Positions 1-6,633 of a stretch of DNA of 7,313 nt are shown here, in pieces (the first letter of the stretch is position 1; every line of letters begins with the position of its first letter). Origin of the DNA: an uncultured Lachnospiraceae bacterium (GTDB taxonomy: Bacteria; Bacillota; Clostridia; Lachnospirales; Lachnospiraceae). The notes beneath the pieces were generated by a model. The model was not told the origin of the DNA and did no database searches. It saw nothing but the letters and a program-made list of their open reading frames with translations. Made by a program: the position numbers and the translations under genes. Where the stretch lies: positions 1 to 7,313 of the forward strand of contig CADCQU010000100.1 of NCBI GenBank assembly GCA_902803635.1. Reading direction: 5' to 3'.

Positions 1-114
1 GGCTCGAATGCTTTGAGCGGCAGCCCTATGAGATACGGTATTCCCGAAAGAAAATCCGTTCCCGTTCTACAGGCTTTTCTTTTATTTCCATAATTTGTTA
101 TAGCTCACGCGCAT
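1..114 (-). pseudogene. Broken XRE-family HTH regulator, 5' part only
   Basis: On the minus strand an ATG at 114-112 follows a GAGG ribosome binding site by about seven bases and reads MRVSYNKLWK, then meets TAA at 84-82. The YNKLWK opening is typical of small XRE-type helix-turn-helix regulators of Clostridia, which continue LLID. Shifting frame just after the W-K codons reopens a reading frame to the window edge (KRKACRT...FLSGIP...). In it a Thr, a Gly-Ile pair, a Leu and a Glu fall at the same spacing as in the family pattern T-x6-GI-x7-L-x3-E. The simplest reading is a deletion of about 11 bases that removed most of the LLID codons and broke the frame. The family match rests on recalled sequences, and the rest of the gene lies outside the window. 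Confidence 0.42.
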
Positions 115-471
115 ATACATACCTCATATCATCGGATGAATACTTTCCAGTTAATACTACGGCACACTAAACAATTCGATTGTACTACATAAATAACTGC
201 AAAACAAGATGTTATATTGGTATATATCTTTAGAGGTTTTCCCTTCTTGATACCCATCTCAATCAGCTCTGCTACCGCAACGTTCTTTCATTCTCTCCGT
301 TTTAGATACATCGTAAATTTTCTCCATAGCACAATGTTTTTGTATATTCTCCGTTCCTTTCCGCCTCCTGAATAAGATGCAAAAAGAATGTCCCATCCTA
401 TTGTTCCTTTGGGTTTTCGGTTTCATCTAAACGATACTCCTCGCCCGAAAAAGATATAACAAATTATGGAA
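86..471. repeat. 17-bp perfect inverted repeat bounding a 386-bp segment
   Basis: TTCCATAATTTGTTATA at 86-102 is the exact reverse complement of TATAACAAATTATGGAA at 455-471. The outer flanks read TTTAT (81-85) and CTTAT (472-476), a 4-of-5 direct match that could be a target-site duplication. The left copy lies in the YNKLWK codons of the broken XRE gene. The right copy can also be read as YNKLW, but in an unsupported frame. It could therefore be the ends of a small non-autonomous element, or two inverted fragments of related XRE genes. A 17-bp match by chance in this short AT-rich stretch is unlikely. Confidence 0.5.
238..327 (-). pseudogene. Possible degenerate tail of an Rpn-like nuclease gene
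   Basis: On the minus strand, 327 to 259 reads MEKIYDVSKTERMKERCGSRAD followed by a stop, preceded by Cys-Ala. In a shifted frame the sequence then reads ELIEMGIKKGK, down to about 238. The Cys-x-Ala-x-x-x-Ile pattern followed by charged residues and a terminal ELIEMG helix resembles the region after the nuclease core in Rpn-type proteins, such as MCEAIKGM in the intact gene at 798-1787. No continuous frame exists and no catalytic part is visible. The identification is weak and the segment may be unrelated non-coding DNA. Confidence 0.2.
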
Positions 472-754
472 CTTATATCAAGAATTATGGCAATTTAGGA
501 AATTCTATTGACAAATTCCACAAAAAAGAGCATGATAAAACTCCCAAAAAGCCTCCACGCCAAACAACTTGCAAACAAATGTTTTCATCGGGACAGTTTC
601 AAAGGATGCTTTGATGAGTTTTATGATCATCTCATCCCCACGAACCTCGTCTTGTTATAAACGGGGCAACGCAAAGAGACGCTTTGATGCCCATCACCGT
701 CTCCTCTTGACCCCCCTCTATTTTCCCAGAGAATGTTAATATTTTCAAAAAAGC
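472..754. other. AT-rich intergenic stretch without a recognisable gene
   Basis: I see no supported gene here. A 9-base word GCTTTGATG occurs at 608-616 and 681-689, and there is a weak 6-bp hairpin (613-618 with 631-636) around an ATGATCAT palindrome. Small reading frames on both strands lack ribosome binding sites and recognisable motifs. Confidence 0.5.
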
Positions 755-782
755 TTCTACGAGGGACAAAATATGATATAAT
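755..782 (+). promoter_or_regulatory. Candidate promoter of the Rpn-type gene
   Basis: A perfect -10 hexamer TATAAT lies at 777-782, preceded at 16 bases by a poor -35 candidate TTCTAC (755-760). Transcription would begin near 789, only about nine bases before the ATG at 798. That would cut into the ribosome binding site AGGAATGGAG (783-792), so either the transcript is almost leaderless or the real promoter lies further upstream. Confidence 0.35.
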
Positions 783-797
783 AGGAATGGAGTCAAT

Positions 798-1787
798 ATG
801 TCAACAAAAGACACTCTCACGAAAAAATATATGCAGGATCCGAAGGTATTTGCCGATTCCTTCAACTACCTGCTCTACGATGGGCGGCAGATCATCCAAG
901 CAAATTCGCTTATTCCGCTGGATTCTACCGTCATCGCGCTCCCCCACGGAAAGGGCGGCAAGCCATTTGCCGTGCAGCGTTTTCGCGACGTCCTCAAGAA
1001 GGCCGCCGTCATGACCGACAACAAGACCACCTACCTCATCCTCGGGATTGAGAACCAGTCCGAGCTGCATTATGCAATCCCCGTACGCAACATGCTCTAC
1101 GATGCCATCAGCTACGCCGCACAGGTAGAGGAAATCGCAAAAAAGCACCGGAAAGGCAAGGACAAGGCTCCGTCAAATGGGGAATTTCTCTCCGGCTTCT
1201 ACAAAACCGACCGCGTCCACCCCGTCGTCACTCTTGTCATCTACTTTGGCCCCGACAAATGGGATGCCCCGCTGGATTTGTATGAAATGATGAAGCCCGA
1301 CGAACAGCTCCTGCCATTTGTCAATAACTTTAAAACCAACCTTATCGTCCCTGCGGAAATCGACGATGCTGCATTTGACAAGTTCCACACCGAGCTCCGC
1401 AACGTGCTCGAATATATCAAATATTCAAAGGACAAGGTCATGCTGAAAGAAATCGTAAACGCTAATCCCACCTATAAAAGCATTGATAAAACCACCGCAG
1501 ATTTGGTGAACATCATGACCGGTTCTAAGCTAAAGTTTCCCAAGCGAAAGGAGAAAATCGATATGTGTGAAGCAATCAAGGGAATGCGGGAAGATGCGAG
1601 AAATGAAGGCCTGGAAGAAGGCCTGGAGAAGGGCATGGAAAAGGGAATGGAAAAAGGTCGAAACCTGACCATCTATGAGCTGGTCGAGTCAGGTGACCTT
1701 ACCCTCGACCGTGCTGCCGAGAAGCTTTCCACGACTGCGAAGGCCGTCCGCAAGGAAATGCGCCGCCACGGTTACAAGGTTCCGTAA
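798..1787 (+). CDS. Rpn-family recombination-promoting nuclease / putative transposase
   Basis: A 329-residue cytoplasmic protein of the Rpn (YhgA-like) group, which carries a PD-(D/E)XK nuclease fold. Members in Escherichia coli cut DNA and raise RecA-independent recombination. The core spans about residues 20-180. Asp64 in RFRDVLKKA is a candidate first catalytic residue, and the diagnostic strand TYLILGIENQSELHYAIPVR (79-98) supplies Glu85-x-Gln87, equivalent to the EHQS motif of the E. coli proteins. The strand HPVVTLVIYFGPDKW (141-155) matches the conserved HPV..L.IYFG segment. After MCEAI (256-260) comes a charged Gly-Leu/Met-Glu-Lys repeat (271-288) and a helical tail with an HTH-like AAEKLSTTAKAVRKE stretch. 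The start is set by AGGAATGGAG (783-792) six bases before the ATG. The gene looks intact, stands alone and ends at its own terminator. Its natural role in Clostridia, mobile element or defence, is not settled. Confidence 0.85.
   Translation: MSTKDTLTKKYMQDPKVFADSFNYLLYDGRQIIQANSLIPLDSTVIALPHGKGGKPFAVQRFRDVLKKAAVMTDNKTTYLILGIENQSELHYAIPVRNMLYDAISYAAQVEEIAKKHRKGKDKAPSNGEFLSGFYKTDRVHPVVTLVIYFGPDKWDAPLDLYEMMKPDEQLLPFVNNFKTNLIVPAEIDDAAFDKFHTELRNVLEYIKYSKDKVMLKEIVNANPTYKSIDKTTADLVNIMTGSKLKFPKRKEKIDMCEAIKGMREDARNEGLEEGLEKGMEKGMEKGRNLTIYELVESGDLTLDRAAEKLSTTAKAVRKEMRRHGYKVP
1608..1655 (+). repeat. Four 12-bp tandem units inside the Rpn-type gene
   Basis: Four in-frame 12-bp units with consensus GG(C/A)(C/A)TGGA(A/G)(A/G)A(A/G) encode the Gly-Leu/Met-Glu-Glu/Lys tetrapeptide (residues 271-286). 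Units begin at 1608, 1620, 1632 and 1644. Multiples of 12 keep the frame, so copy number could change without breaking the protein. Similar tails are common in this family. Confidence 0.75.
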
Positions 1788-1813
1788 TCCATTTCATATA
1801 GAGTAATTATTGA

Positions 1814-1869
1814 GAATAGCCGTCCCAAAATCCTTTGCATGGTTCGGGACGGCTATTCCTGTATTTTTT
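1814..1869 (+). terminator. Intrinsic terminator of the Rpn-type gene
   Basis: A perfect 13-bp stem GAATAGCCGTCCC (1814-1826) pairs with GGGACGGCTATTC (1846-1858) across a 19-base loop, followed by TGTA and a run of six T (1864-1869). It lies 27 bases after the stop codon. It insulates the Rpn gene from the downstream genes. Confidence 0.85.
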
Positions 1870-1976
1870 CATCGTTTCGTTTATCACGTACAATCTTCGG
1901 AAATTTCAATCACCTTCTTCTCCCTCTCTCTTGCCTATTTCTCTTCTTTGCGGTAAAATACAAAAACATAGTTGTC

Positions 1977-2005
1977 TTTAGAGGCATAGAATCCGCTATT
2001 ATAAT
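1977..2005 (+). promoter_or_regulatory. Candidate promoter for wecE
   Basis: A perfect -10 TATAAT at 2000-2005 is preceded by a 17-base spacer and TTTAGA (1977-1982), which matches four of six -35 consensus positions. Transcription would begin around 2012, giving a leader of about 175 bases before the wecE start. The rest of the gap from 1870 holds no gene I can support apart from the short leader ORF. Confidence 0.5.
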
Positions 2006-2045
2006 AGGAAGAAACACATTCTTGCCGGTTTCAGAGGACATCTCC

Positions 2046-2111
2046 ATGTGCTGCTATGCATCATCAAGAGGTATGATTTTGTGTACGCGCATGTCGAAAT
2101 CCCTGAATTGA
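2046..2111 (+). CDS. Possible 21-residue leader peptide upstream of wecE
   Basis: An ATG at 2046 follows AGAGGA (2034-2039) by six bases and reads 21 residues (MCCYASSRGMILCTRMSKSL plus Asn) to TGA at 2109-2111. It falls inside the predicted wecE leader, 75 bases before the wecE start and 35 bases before a hairpin. It contains three cysteines, but there is no run of one amino acid as in classic attenuators. No family is recognised. It may be a chance ORF; the well-placed ribosome binding site and its location are the only support. Confidence 0.22.
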   Translation: MCCYASSRGMILCTRMSKSLN

Positions 2112-2146
2112 ATCGCCCTCCTGGCAATGGGGATTCTAGAGTAAAG

Positions 2147-2165
2147 CTTTCTAACCCTTAGAAAG
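2147..2165 (+). promoter_or_regulatory. Hairpin immediately upstream of the wecE ribosome binding site
   Basis: CTTTCTAA (2147-2154) pairs perfectly with TTAGAAAG (2158-2165) across a CCC loop. It ends nine bases before GGAGGA (2175-2180). There is no T-run after it, so it is not an intrinsic terminator. It could protect the 5' end or modulate translation of wecE; both are inference. Confidence 0.4.
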
Positions 2166-2186
2166 GGCAAAAACGGAGGATTTTCC

Positions 2187-3314
2187 ATGATTGAATTCAA
2201 CAAGGCCCCCTTCACCGGTCGCGAGACCCAGTATATGCAGGAAGCCATCGAAGGCCGCAAGCTCTGCGGCGACGGCCCCTTCACAAAAAAATGCCACACC
2301 TTCCTGACGGAGCGTTTCGGTGCGGCGGCCGCCTTCCTAACCACCTCCTGCACGCACGCGCTGGAAATGGCCGCGCTCCTGACCGGCATCGGTCCCGGCG
2401 ACGAGGTCATCCTCCCCTCCTACACCTTCTGCTCGACAGCGGACGCCTTCGTCCAGCGTGGGGCGACCCTGGTCTTCGCGGACATCCGCCCGGACACCAT
2501 GAACCTTGACGAGAAGATCATCGAGGCGGCCATCACCCCCCGCACCAAGGTCATCGCGGTCGTCGACTACGCCGGCGTCGCCTGCGAGATGGACACCATC
2601 CGGAAAATCGCCGACCGGCATCATTTGCAAATCGTTGAGGACGCGGCCCAGGGCTTCGGCGCGACCTACAAGGGCCGCCCGCTCGGACTGCTCGGCGACT
2701 TCGGCTGCTTCTCCTTCCACGAGACCAAGAACATTTCCATGGGCGAGGGCGGAGCGCTCCTTCTGCCGGACCTTTCCCGCCGCGAGGAGGCGGAAATCAT
2801 CCGCGAAAAGGGCACCGACCGGAGCCGCTTCTTCCGCGGCCAGGTCGACAAATACACCTGGGTCGATTATGGCTCGTCCTACCTTCCGAGCGATTTAAAT
2901 GCTGCCTACCTTCTCGCGCAGCTTGAAATCTGTGACAACATCAACGCGGATCGTATGCGCACCTGGAATTTCTACGACGCAGCCCTCCGCGACCTTGCCG
3001 AGGCGGGCCGCATCGAGCAGCCCTTTATCCCGGAAGGCTGCATCCACAACGCCCATATGTACTACATCAAAGTAAAGGACCTTGCCGAGCGCACCGCCCT
3101 CATCGCCCATTTGAAGGCAAATGGCGTTCAGGCGGTCTTCCACTATGTGCCGCTCCATTCCGCCCCCGCCGGGCAGAAGTTCGGCCGCTTTGCCGGCGAA
3201 GACAAATGGACGACCCGCGAGAGCGAACGCCTGGTCCGCCTCCCGCTCTACTACCGCCTTTCCGAGGAGGACGCGGAAACTGTTGTAAACGCCGTGCAGA
3301 GTTTCTTTAAATAA
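2187..3314 (+). CDS. wecE: dTDP-4-amino-4,6-dideoxygalactose transaminase (WecE/RffA)
   Basis: A 375-residue PLP-dependent aminotransferase of the DegT/DnrJ/EryC1/StrS family, very like enterobacterial WecE (about 376 residues) along its whole length. It transfers an amino group from glutamate to TDP-4-keto-6-deoxyglucose, giving TDP-4-amino-4,6-dideoxygalactose, in the cytoplasm. Shared blocks include KLCGDGPFT (25-33), GDEVILPSYTF (71-81), RPDTMN (101-106), YAGVACEMDTI (128-138), EDAAQG (151-156, Asp152 contacts the cofactor ring) and SFHETKN (176-182) with the Schiff-base Lys181. REKGTDRSRFFRGQVDKYTW (206-225) and HNAHMYYIK (287-295) also match. The start has an ideal GGAGGA six bases upstream. 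No other sugar-nucleotide genes lie in the window, so precursor enzymes must be encoded elsewhere. It probably forms part of a surface polysaccharide pathway rather than enterobacterial common antigen, which these bacteria lack. Confidence 0.9.
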   Translation: MIEFNKAPFTGRETQYMQEAIEGRKLCGDGPFTKKCHTFLTERFGAAAAFLTTSCTHALEMAALLTGIGPGDEVILPSYTFCSTADAFVQRGATLVFADIRPDTMNLDEKIIEAAITPRTKVIAVVDYAGVACEMDTIRKIADRHHLQIVEDAAQGFGATYKGRPLGLLGDFGCFSFHETKNISMGEGGALLLPDLSRREEAEIIREKGTDRSRFFRGQVDKYTWVDYGSSYLPSDLNAAYLLAQLEICDNINADRMRTWNFYDAALRDLAEAGRIEQPFIPEGCIHNAHMYYIKVKDLAERTALIAHLKANGVQAVFHYVPLHSAPAGQKFGRFAGEDKWTTRESERLVRLPLYYRLSEEDAETVVNAVQSFFK

Positions 3315-3337
3315 CAGAATGACAGGATGTTGACGAA

Positions 3338-3365
3338 GCAAAACAGCCTTTTAAAAATGTTTTGC
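3338..3365. other. Hairpin between wecE and the YfhO gene
   Basis: GCAAAACA (3338-3345) pairs perfectly with TGTTTTGC (3358-3365) around a 12-base loop that includes TTTTAAAA. No T-run follows, so it is a poor intrinsic terminator. It may stabilise or partly attenuate a wecE-yfhO transcript, or sit near a separate weak yfhO promoter. Confidence 0.35.
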
Positions 3366-3436
3366 GTAAGAATTCTGTATGGTTCTGTATACTCTATCCG
3401 CAGATATAAACACCCCTATATTTATCAGGAGTTCTC

Positions 3437-6334
3437 ATGAAATCTATCGTCAGTTTCCTCAAGAAGCACCCCGCCATCCCCCTCCTCGTTCTCGTGAACG
3501 TGGTCTTCCTGCTCCTCTACCGGCATTTCATTTTCCACAATGCCGTGTACATGTACAGCGATGGCGGGTCGGACTCCCTGTCCTCCAGCTACCCCATCAT
3601 CACAATGCTCTCGCACCTCTTTGAGAGCGGGACCTACTCGCATTTTACCCTCTGGGATGGCCTTGGAATCGACACAACAGCCATTTTCCTGCAGTATCTG
3701 AATCCGCTGAAGGCCCTCCTCCTCCTTTTTGGACGCGATGGCTTCCCGGTGGGCATCATGATCTTCGTCTTCCTGGTGACCAACATCACCGCCCTCCTCG
3801 GCTACGGCTTCTTCAAGAAAATCCTCGGCGACGGGCGGGCCGCCCTCTTTGCGTCCCTCGCCTGGGCCTTCTCCAGCTACATCACCATCTGGGGGCAAAA
3901 CTACAGCTTCAGTATGAACATCCTTCTCTTTACTCTCAGTATGTTCGTCCTCGAATGCTGGCTTTCCTCCCACAGCATCCCGGCCTTCGTGGGTCTCATC
4001 GCCACGCTGGCCCTCTTCTTCCTTTCCAACTATTACTTCCTCTACATGACGGGCATCTTCATGGCTGGCTACACCTTCCTGCGCACCATCCTCGTACACA
4101 GGGCCAGGCTGCGCGGCGAAGCGCTATTTGTCAACACTAACTCCAATATAGAGGCAGATGCCCGCCCCGGAAATACGGAAAAGAACGCAACTTCCGATGC
4201 TTCGAAAAATGAGAATGCTTCCGAAAGTGCCCTGGCAGCCGCCGGAAACGCCAAAACCGGCTTTCTCCCCTGCCTTCTTTCCATAATGAAGGAAGAGCTC
4301 TTTCTCGCCCTCTCGGCCATCGCCGCCCTGATCCTCGCGGCCCCGGCGGTCGTGGCGGTCTACTACTCGCTCTTTGGATCCGCGCGGACGAAGGGAGGCC
4401 TTGGTCTCGCCGGCGCCCTCTACGTCTATGAGCCAGAATTCTTCCTGAGCTTCCTCTCCCGGCTCTTCTCGCCGAACCTTCTGGGCATCGACCGCGCCTT
4501 CACCGGTCCGGTCAACTACTTCGAGGTGGCCTTCCTCTCTTCGAGCCTCCTCTTCCTTTTCGCGCTCGCCTACCTGATTGTCAAGAAAAAGACCAGAATC
4601 CTCACCCTGGTCCTGACAATTGTCGCGATCCTCATGCTGGCCACGCCTGTCGCCTCCTACATCCTTACGCAGGCGACCCTCTCCCAGCGCTACTCCTTCC
4701 TCCTCATCTTCGGCGAATGCATCGCCATCGGCGCATTTGCCAGGGATTTGTTCAGAACGCCTGACCGGAAAGCCCTTCGGGGTGCCCTCATCGCCGTGCC
4801 AATCTTCGCAGCGCTTGTCTTCGGCCTCCTCATTTTCGTGGGACCGACCTTCGGCATCGCCGTAAGCAGCAAAAGCACGGGGTACGTCCTGGTCTTCATG
4901 GCCGTCTACGAGGCCGCGCTTCTCCTCTTTTTCTTCCGCGACTCCCTGCGGCGCTACGTGCGCCCGGCGCTCGCCCTCGTGCTGGCCGCCGAGCTCATCG
5001 TCCTCCTCACGCCCTCGCTCTATGAACGCGAATACCTGACGAGGGAGACATTTGCCACTTCGTTCTTCAGCGACGGCACCCGCGGCGCGGTCGAGGAGGT
5101 GAAGCGTGAGGACAAGTCCCTCTACCGCATCGAGACGACGACCGATTATAACTATGCAAATGAAGGCCAGGTGGATCGTTTTAATTCGGTCCATGGCTAT
5201 TACAATACCAACCCCGAGAGCATCCTGACCCTGACAAATGCCTTCGGCGCGACACAGCTTTCGACGAGTTTCCTTCTCCTCGGCCACCAGCACTACTATC
5301 TGTTCACGCTCCTTTCCGGAAAGTATAAGATCGTGGACAAAGAAGATACTCCTACACTCAACGCCATCGACAAGGACCTCTACGAGGCGATTCGGGACTC
5401 CTACGACTGCATCACGTACAAGAACAAGAACGCCCTCCCCTTCGGCTACGTCTACGACAGGGCCTATGACGGGAAGACCCTCTACTGGACCCCCGCGAAG
5501 GACCGCATCCGTCTTCTGGCAAATGGCTACTACATGACGAGCTGGGCCACCCCGCCCACGCCCGTGACCGACACCGAGGAGGCGCTCGGCGAGCTTTCCC
5601 AGGGGGACAGCGTGGACCTCTTCCCCGCCATTTACCACACAAATGACTGTGTCTATGATATTGACGATGACGGCATTTTGCGGATCCATCCGACCGGGCC
5701 GGATCCGTACCTTATGTTCAACGTCGAGGGCGTGGAGGATACGGGCTCGCACTTCCTCGCCATCACGGCCGAATTCGGGCCGACAAATTCGAGCGACTTT
5801 GAGTACTTCGCGATGAGCCATACAAATCCGGCCCCGCCGGACTGCCAGCACTCGACCTTCACGCTGAACACCTCGACCTCCTCGGCGGCCTTCCTGATCC
5901 CGGACGACATCATCGGCATCCGCATTGACCTCAACACCCAGAAGGACGTGCTCCTCAGCGAGCTTGCCATCGAGACCCTGCCAGACGCCTCGAAGGATTT
6001 TGAGAGCCTGAAAAAGACAAAAATTTCGAACATTTCGCTCGAAAATGACACCTACCACTGCAAGGTGACTGGAAATACGGAGAACAGCGTGCTCTGCGTC
6101 CCCATCCTCTACACCGGCCGCTGGTCGGCCACCGTGGACGGGAAGCCAGCCGACGTCCTCAACATCAACGGAGGACTCTGCGGAATCCACATCGGAGAAG
6201 GCGAGCATGAGGTTGTCATGCACTACAGCCTCCCCTTCTTCCAGAAAGCCTTCATCCCCACCTTCGTCATGGCCGCCCTCCTCCTCGCCTGCCTCGTCTT
6301 CTGGTTTGTGCGGAGAAAGAAGAAAAACCATTGA
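3437..6334 (+). CDS. YfhO-family polytopic membrane protein, GT-C-like
   Basis: A 965-residue YfhO-family protein. Family members resemble GT-C glycosyltransferases, and Bacillus subtilis YfhO is needed to glycosylate lipoteichoic acid from an undecaprenyl-linked sugar. After a first membrane helix (about 13-34), an outside loop carries MYSDGGSDS with Asp42 and Asp46, the place where GT-C enzymes keep a catalytic acid. About a dozen further helices follow between 104 and 525 (around 104-126, 157-175, 181-218, 287-310, 363-383, 388-409, 447-472, 482-500, 509-525). A large exported domain (about 530-935) ends in the family signature YTGRWSATVDGKPADVLNINGG and GEGEHEVVMHYSLP. A last helix (938-957) and an RRKKK tail close it. 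Residues about 225-275 form a hydrophilic Asn/Ala/Glu/Ser-rich loop with A/T-ending codons unlike the flanks. AGGAG (3427-3431) fixes the start. Co-directional with wecE, which hints at a shared glycan target; the substrate is unknown. Confidence 0.85.
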   Translation: MKSIVSFLKKHPAIPLLVLVNVVFLLLYRHFIFHNAVYMYSDGGSDSLSSSYPIITMLSHLFESGTYSHFTLWDGLGIDTTAIFLQYLNPLKALLLLFGRDGFPVGIMIFVFLVTNITALLGYGFFKKILGDGRAALFASLAWAFSSYITIWGQNYSFSMNILLFTLSMFVLECWLSSHSIPAFVGLIATLALFFLSNYYFLYMTGIFMAGYTFLRTILVHRARLRGEALFVNTNSNIEADARPGNTEKNATSDASKNENASESALAAAGNAKTGFLPCLLSIMKEELFLALSAIAALILAAPAVVAVYYSLFGSARTKGGLGLAGALYVYEPEFFLSFLSRLFSPNLLGIDRAFTGPVNYFEVAFLSSSLLFLFALAYLIVKKKTRILTLVLTIVAILMLATPVASYILTQATLSQRYSFLLIFGECIAIGAFARDLFRTPDRKALRGALIAVPIFAALVFGLLIFVGPTFGIAVSSKSTGYVLVFMAVYEAALLLFFFRDSLRRYVRPALALVLAAELIVLLTPSLYEREYLTRETFATSFFSDGTRGAVEEVKREDKSLYRIETTTDYNYANEGQVDRFNSVHGYYNTNPESILTLTNAFGATQLSTSFLLLGHQHYYLFTLLSGKYKIVDKEDTPTLNAIDKDLYEAIRDSYDCITYKNKNALPFGYVYDRAYDGKTLYWTPAKDRIRLLANGYYMTSWATPPTPVTDTEEALGELSQGDSVDLFPAIYHTNDCVYDIDDDGILRIHPTGPDPYLMFNVEGVEDTGSHFLAITAEFGPTNSSDFEYFAMSHTNPAPPDCQHSTFTLNTSTSSAAFLIPDDIIGIRIDLNTQKDVLLSELAIETLPDASKDFESLKKTKISNISLENDTYHCKVTGNTENSVLCVPILYTGRWSATVDGKPADVLNINGGLCGIHIGEGEHEVVMHYSLPFFQKAFIPTFVMAALLLACLVFWFVRRKKKNH

Positions 6335-6355
6335 CGATCGGGAGTAAGTTGTACA

Positions 6356-6500
6356 GCCCCTCTCAGTCAGCTCCTGCGTCGCTGACAGCTCCCCCTGAGG
6401 GGGAGCCAAGAGGAAAGGCTAGGGCGAGGACGGAAAAGCCGCGACCCTTGCCTCCCCCTCCAGGGGGAGGTGGCACGGCGAAGCCGTGACGGAGAGGGGC
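6356..6500. repeat. Imperfect palindromic (MITE/REP-like) intergenic element
   Basis: The ends GCCCCTCTC (6356-6364) and GAGAGGGGC (6492-6500) are perfect inverted repeats, and the two arms stay roughly complementary for about 60 bases each. Nested hairpins occur: GTCAGC/GCTGAC (6366-6371, 6381-6386), GCTCCCCC/GGGGGAGC (6388-6395, 6399-6406), CCTCCCCCT/AGGGGGAGG (6451-6459, 6462-6470) and CACGGC/GCCGTG (6474-6479, 6483-6488). No ORF and no T-run are present. Similar C/G-rich palindromes are dispersed in many gut Bacillota genomes, as I recall. It starts 21 bases after the yfhO stop and may act as a 3' RNA structure. No clear target duplication flanks it. Confidence 0.75.
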
Positions 6501-6553
6501 CGCCGAGGTAGAGCAATTTCCCGAAAAAACGCGAAAATTTCCCTATTTTGTAC

Positions 6554-6582
6554 TTTTCATTTTCTGTTTCTTGCGTTATAAT
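6554..6582 (+). promoter_or_regulatory. Promoter of the secreted PPC-like protein gene
   Basis: TTTTCA (6554-6559) and a perfect TATAAT (6577-6582) are separated by 17 bases in an AT-rich stretch directly after the GC-rich palindromic element. Transcription would begin near 6589, leaving a leader of about 94 bases. The leader starts near ATTTGCAAAT (6609-6618), a 10-base palindrome that could be an operator, though this is speculative. Confidence 0.6.
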
Positions 6583-6633
6583 GTCACGGAATCAAAAATC
6601 GGGTCTGCATTTGCAAATCCCGCACATCCAAAA

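Noticed and set aside
632..865. 77-codon minus-strand frame upstream of the Rpn gene
   Set aside because: It overlaps the Rpn coding start and its promoter, has no recognisable protein, and its translation looks random.
1839..2111. 90-codon plus-strand frame after the Rpn gene
   Set aside because: Its start lies inside the terminator loop and its first half crosses the T-run. Only the last 21 codons have a plausible ribosome binding site, and these are listed separately.
3362..3393. Possible separate yfhO promoter TTGCGT / TATACT
   Set aside because: The 20-base spacer is too long, and the alternative TTGACG at 3330-3335 has only poor -10 partners. Not strong enough to list.
3425..4099. Antisense 224-codon open frame opposite the YfhO start
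   Set aside because: Charged low-complexity translation typical of a codon-bias shadow, with no ribosome binding site or family.
4124..6409. Very long antisense open frame (761 codons) opposite the YfhO gene
   Set aside because: It mirrors the high third-position GC of the sense gene, its composition is Glu/Gly/Arg-rich nonsense, and it lacks domains. The sense strand encodes a recognisable family.
6356..6500. The palindromic element as an intrinsic terminator of yfhO or as a CRISPR array
   Set aside because: No T-run follows any of its hairpins, and the repeats are inverted arms rather than regularly spaced direct repeats with unique spacers.
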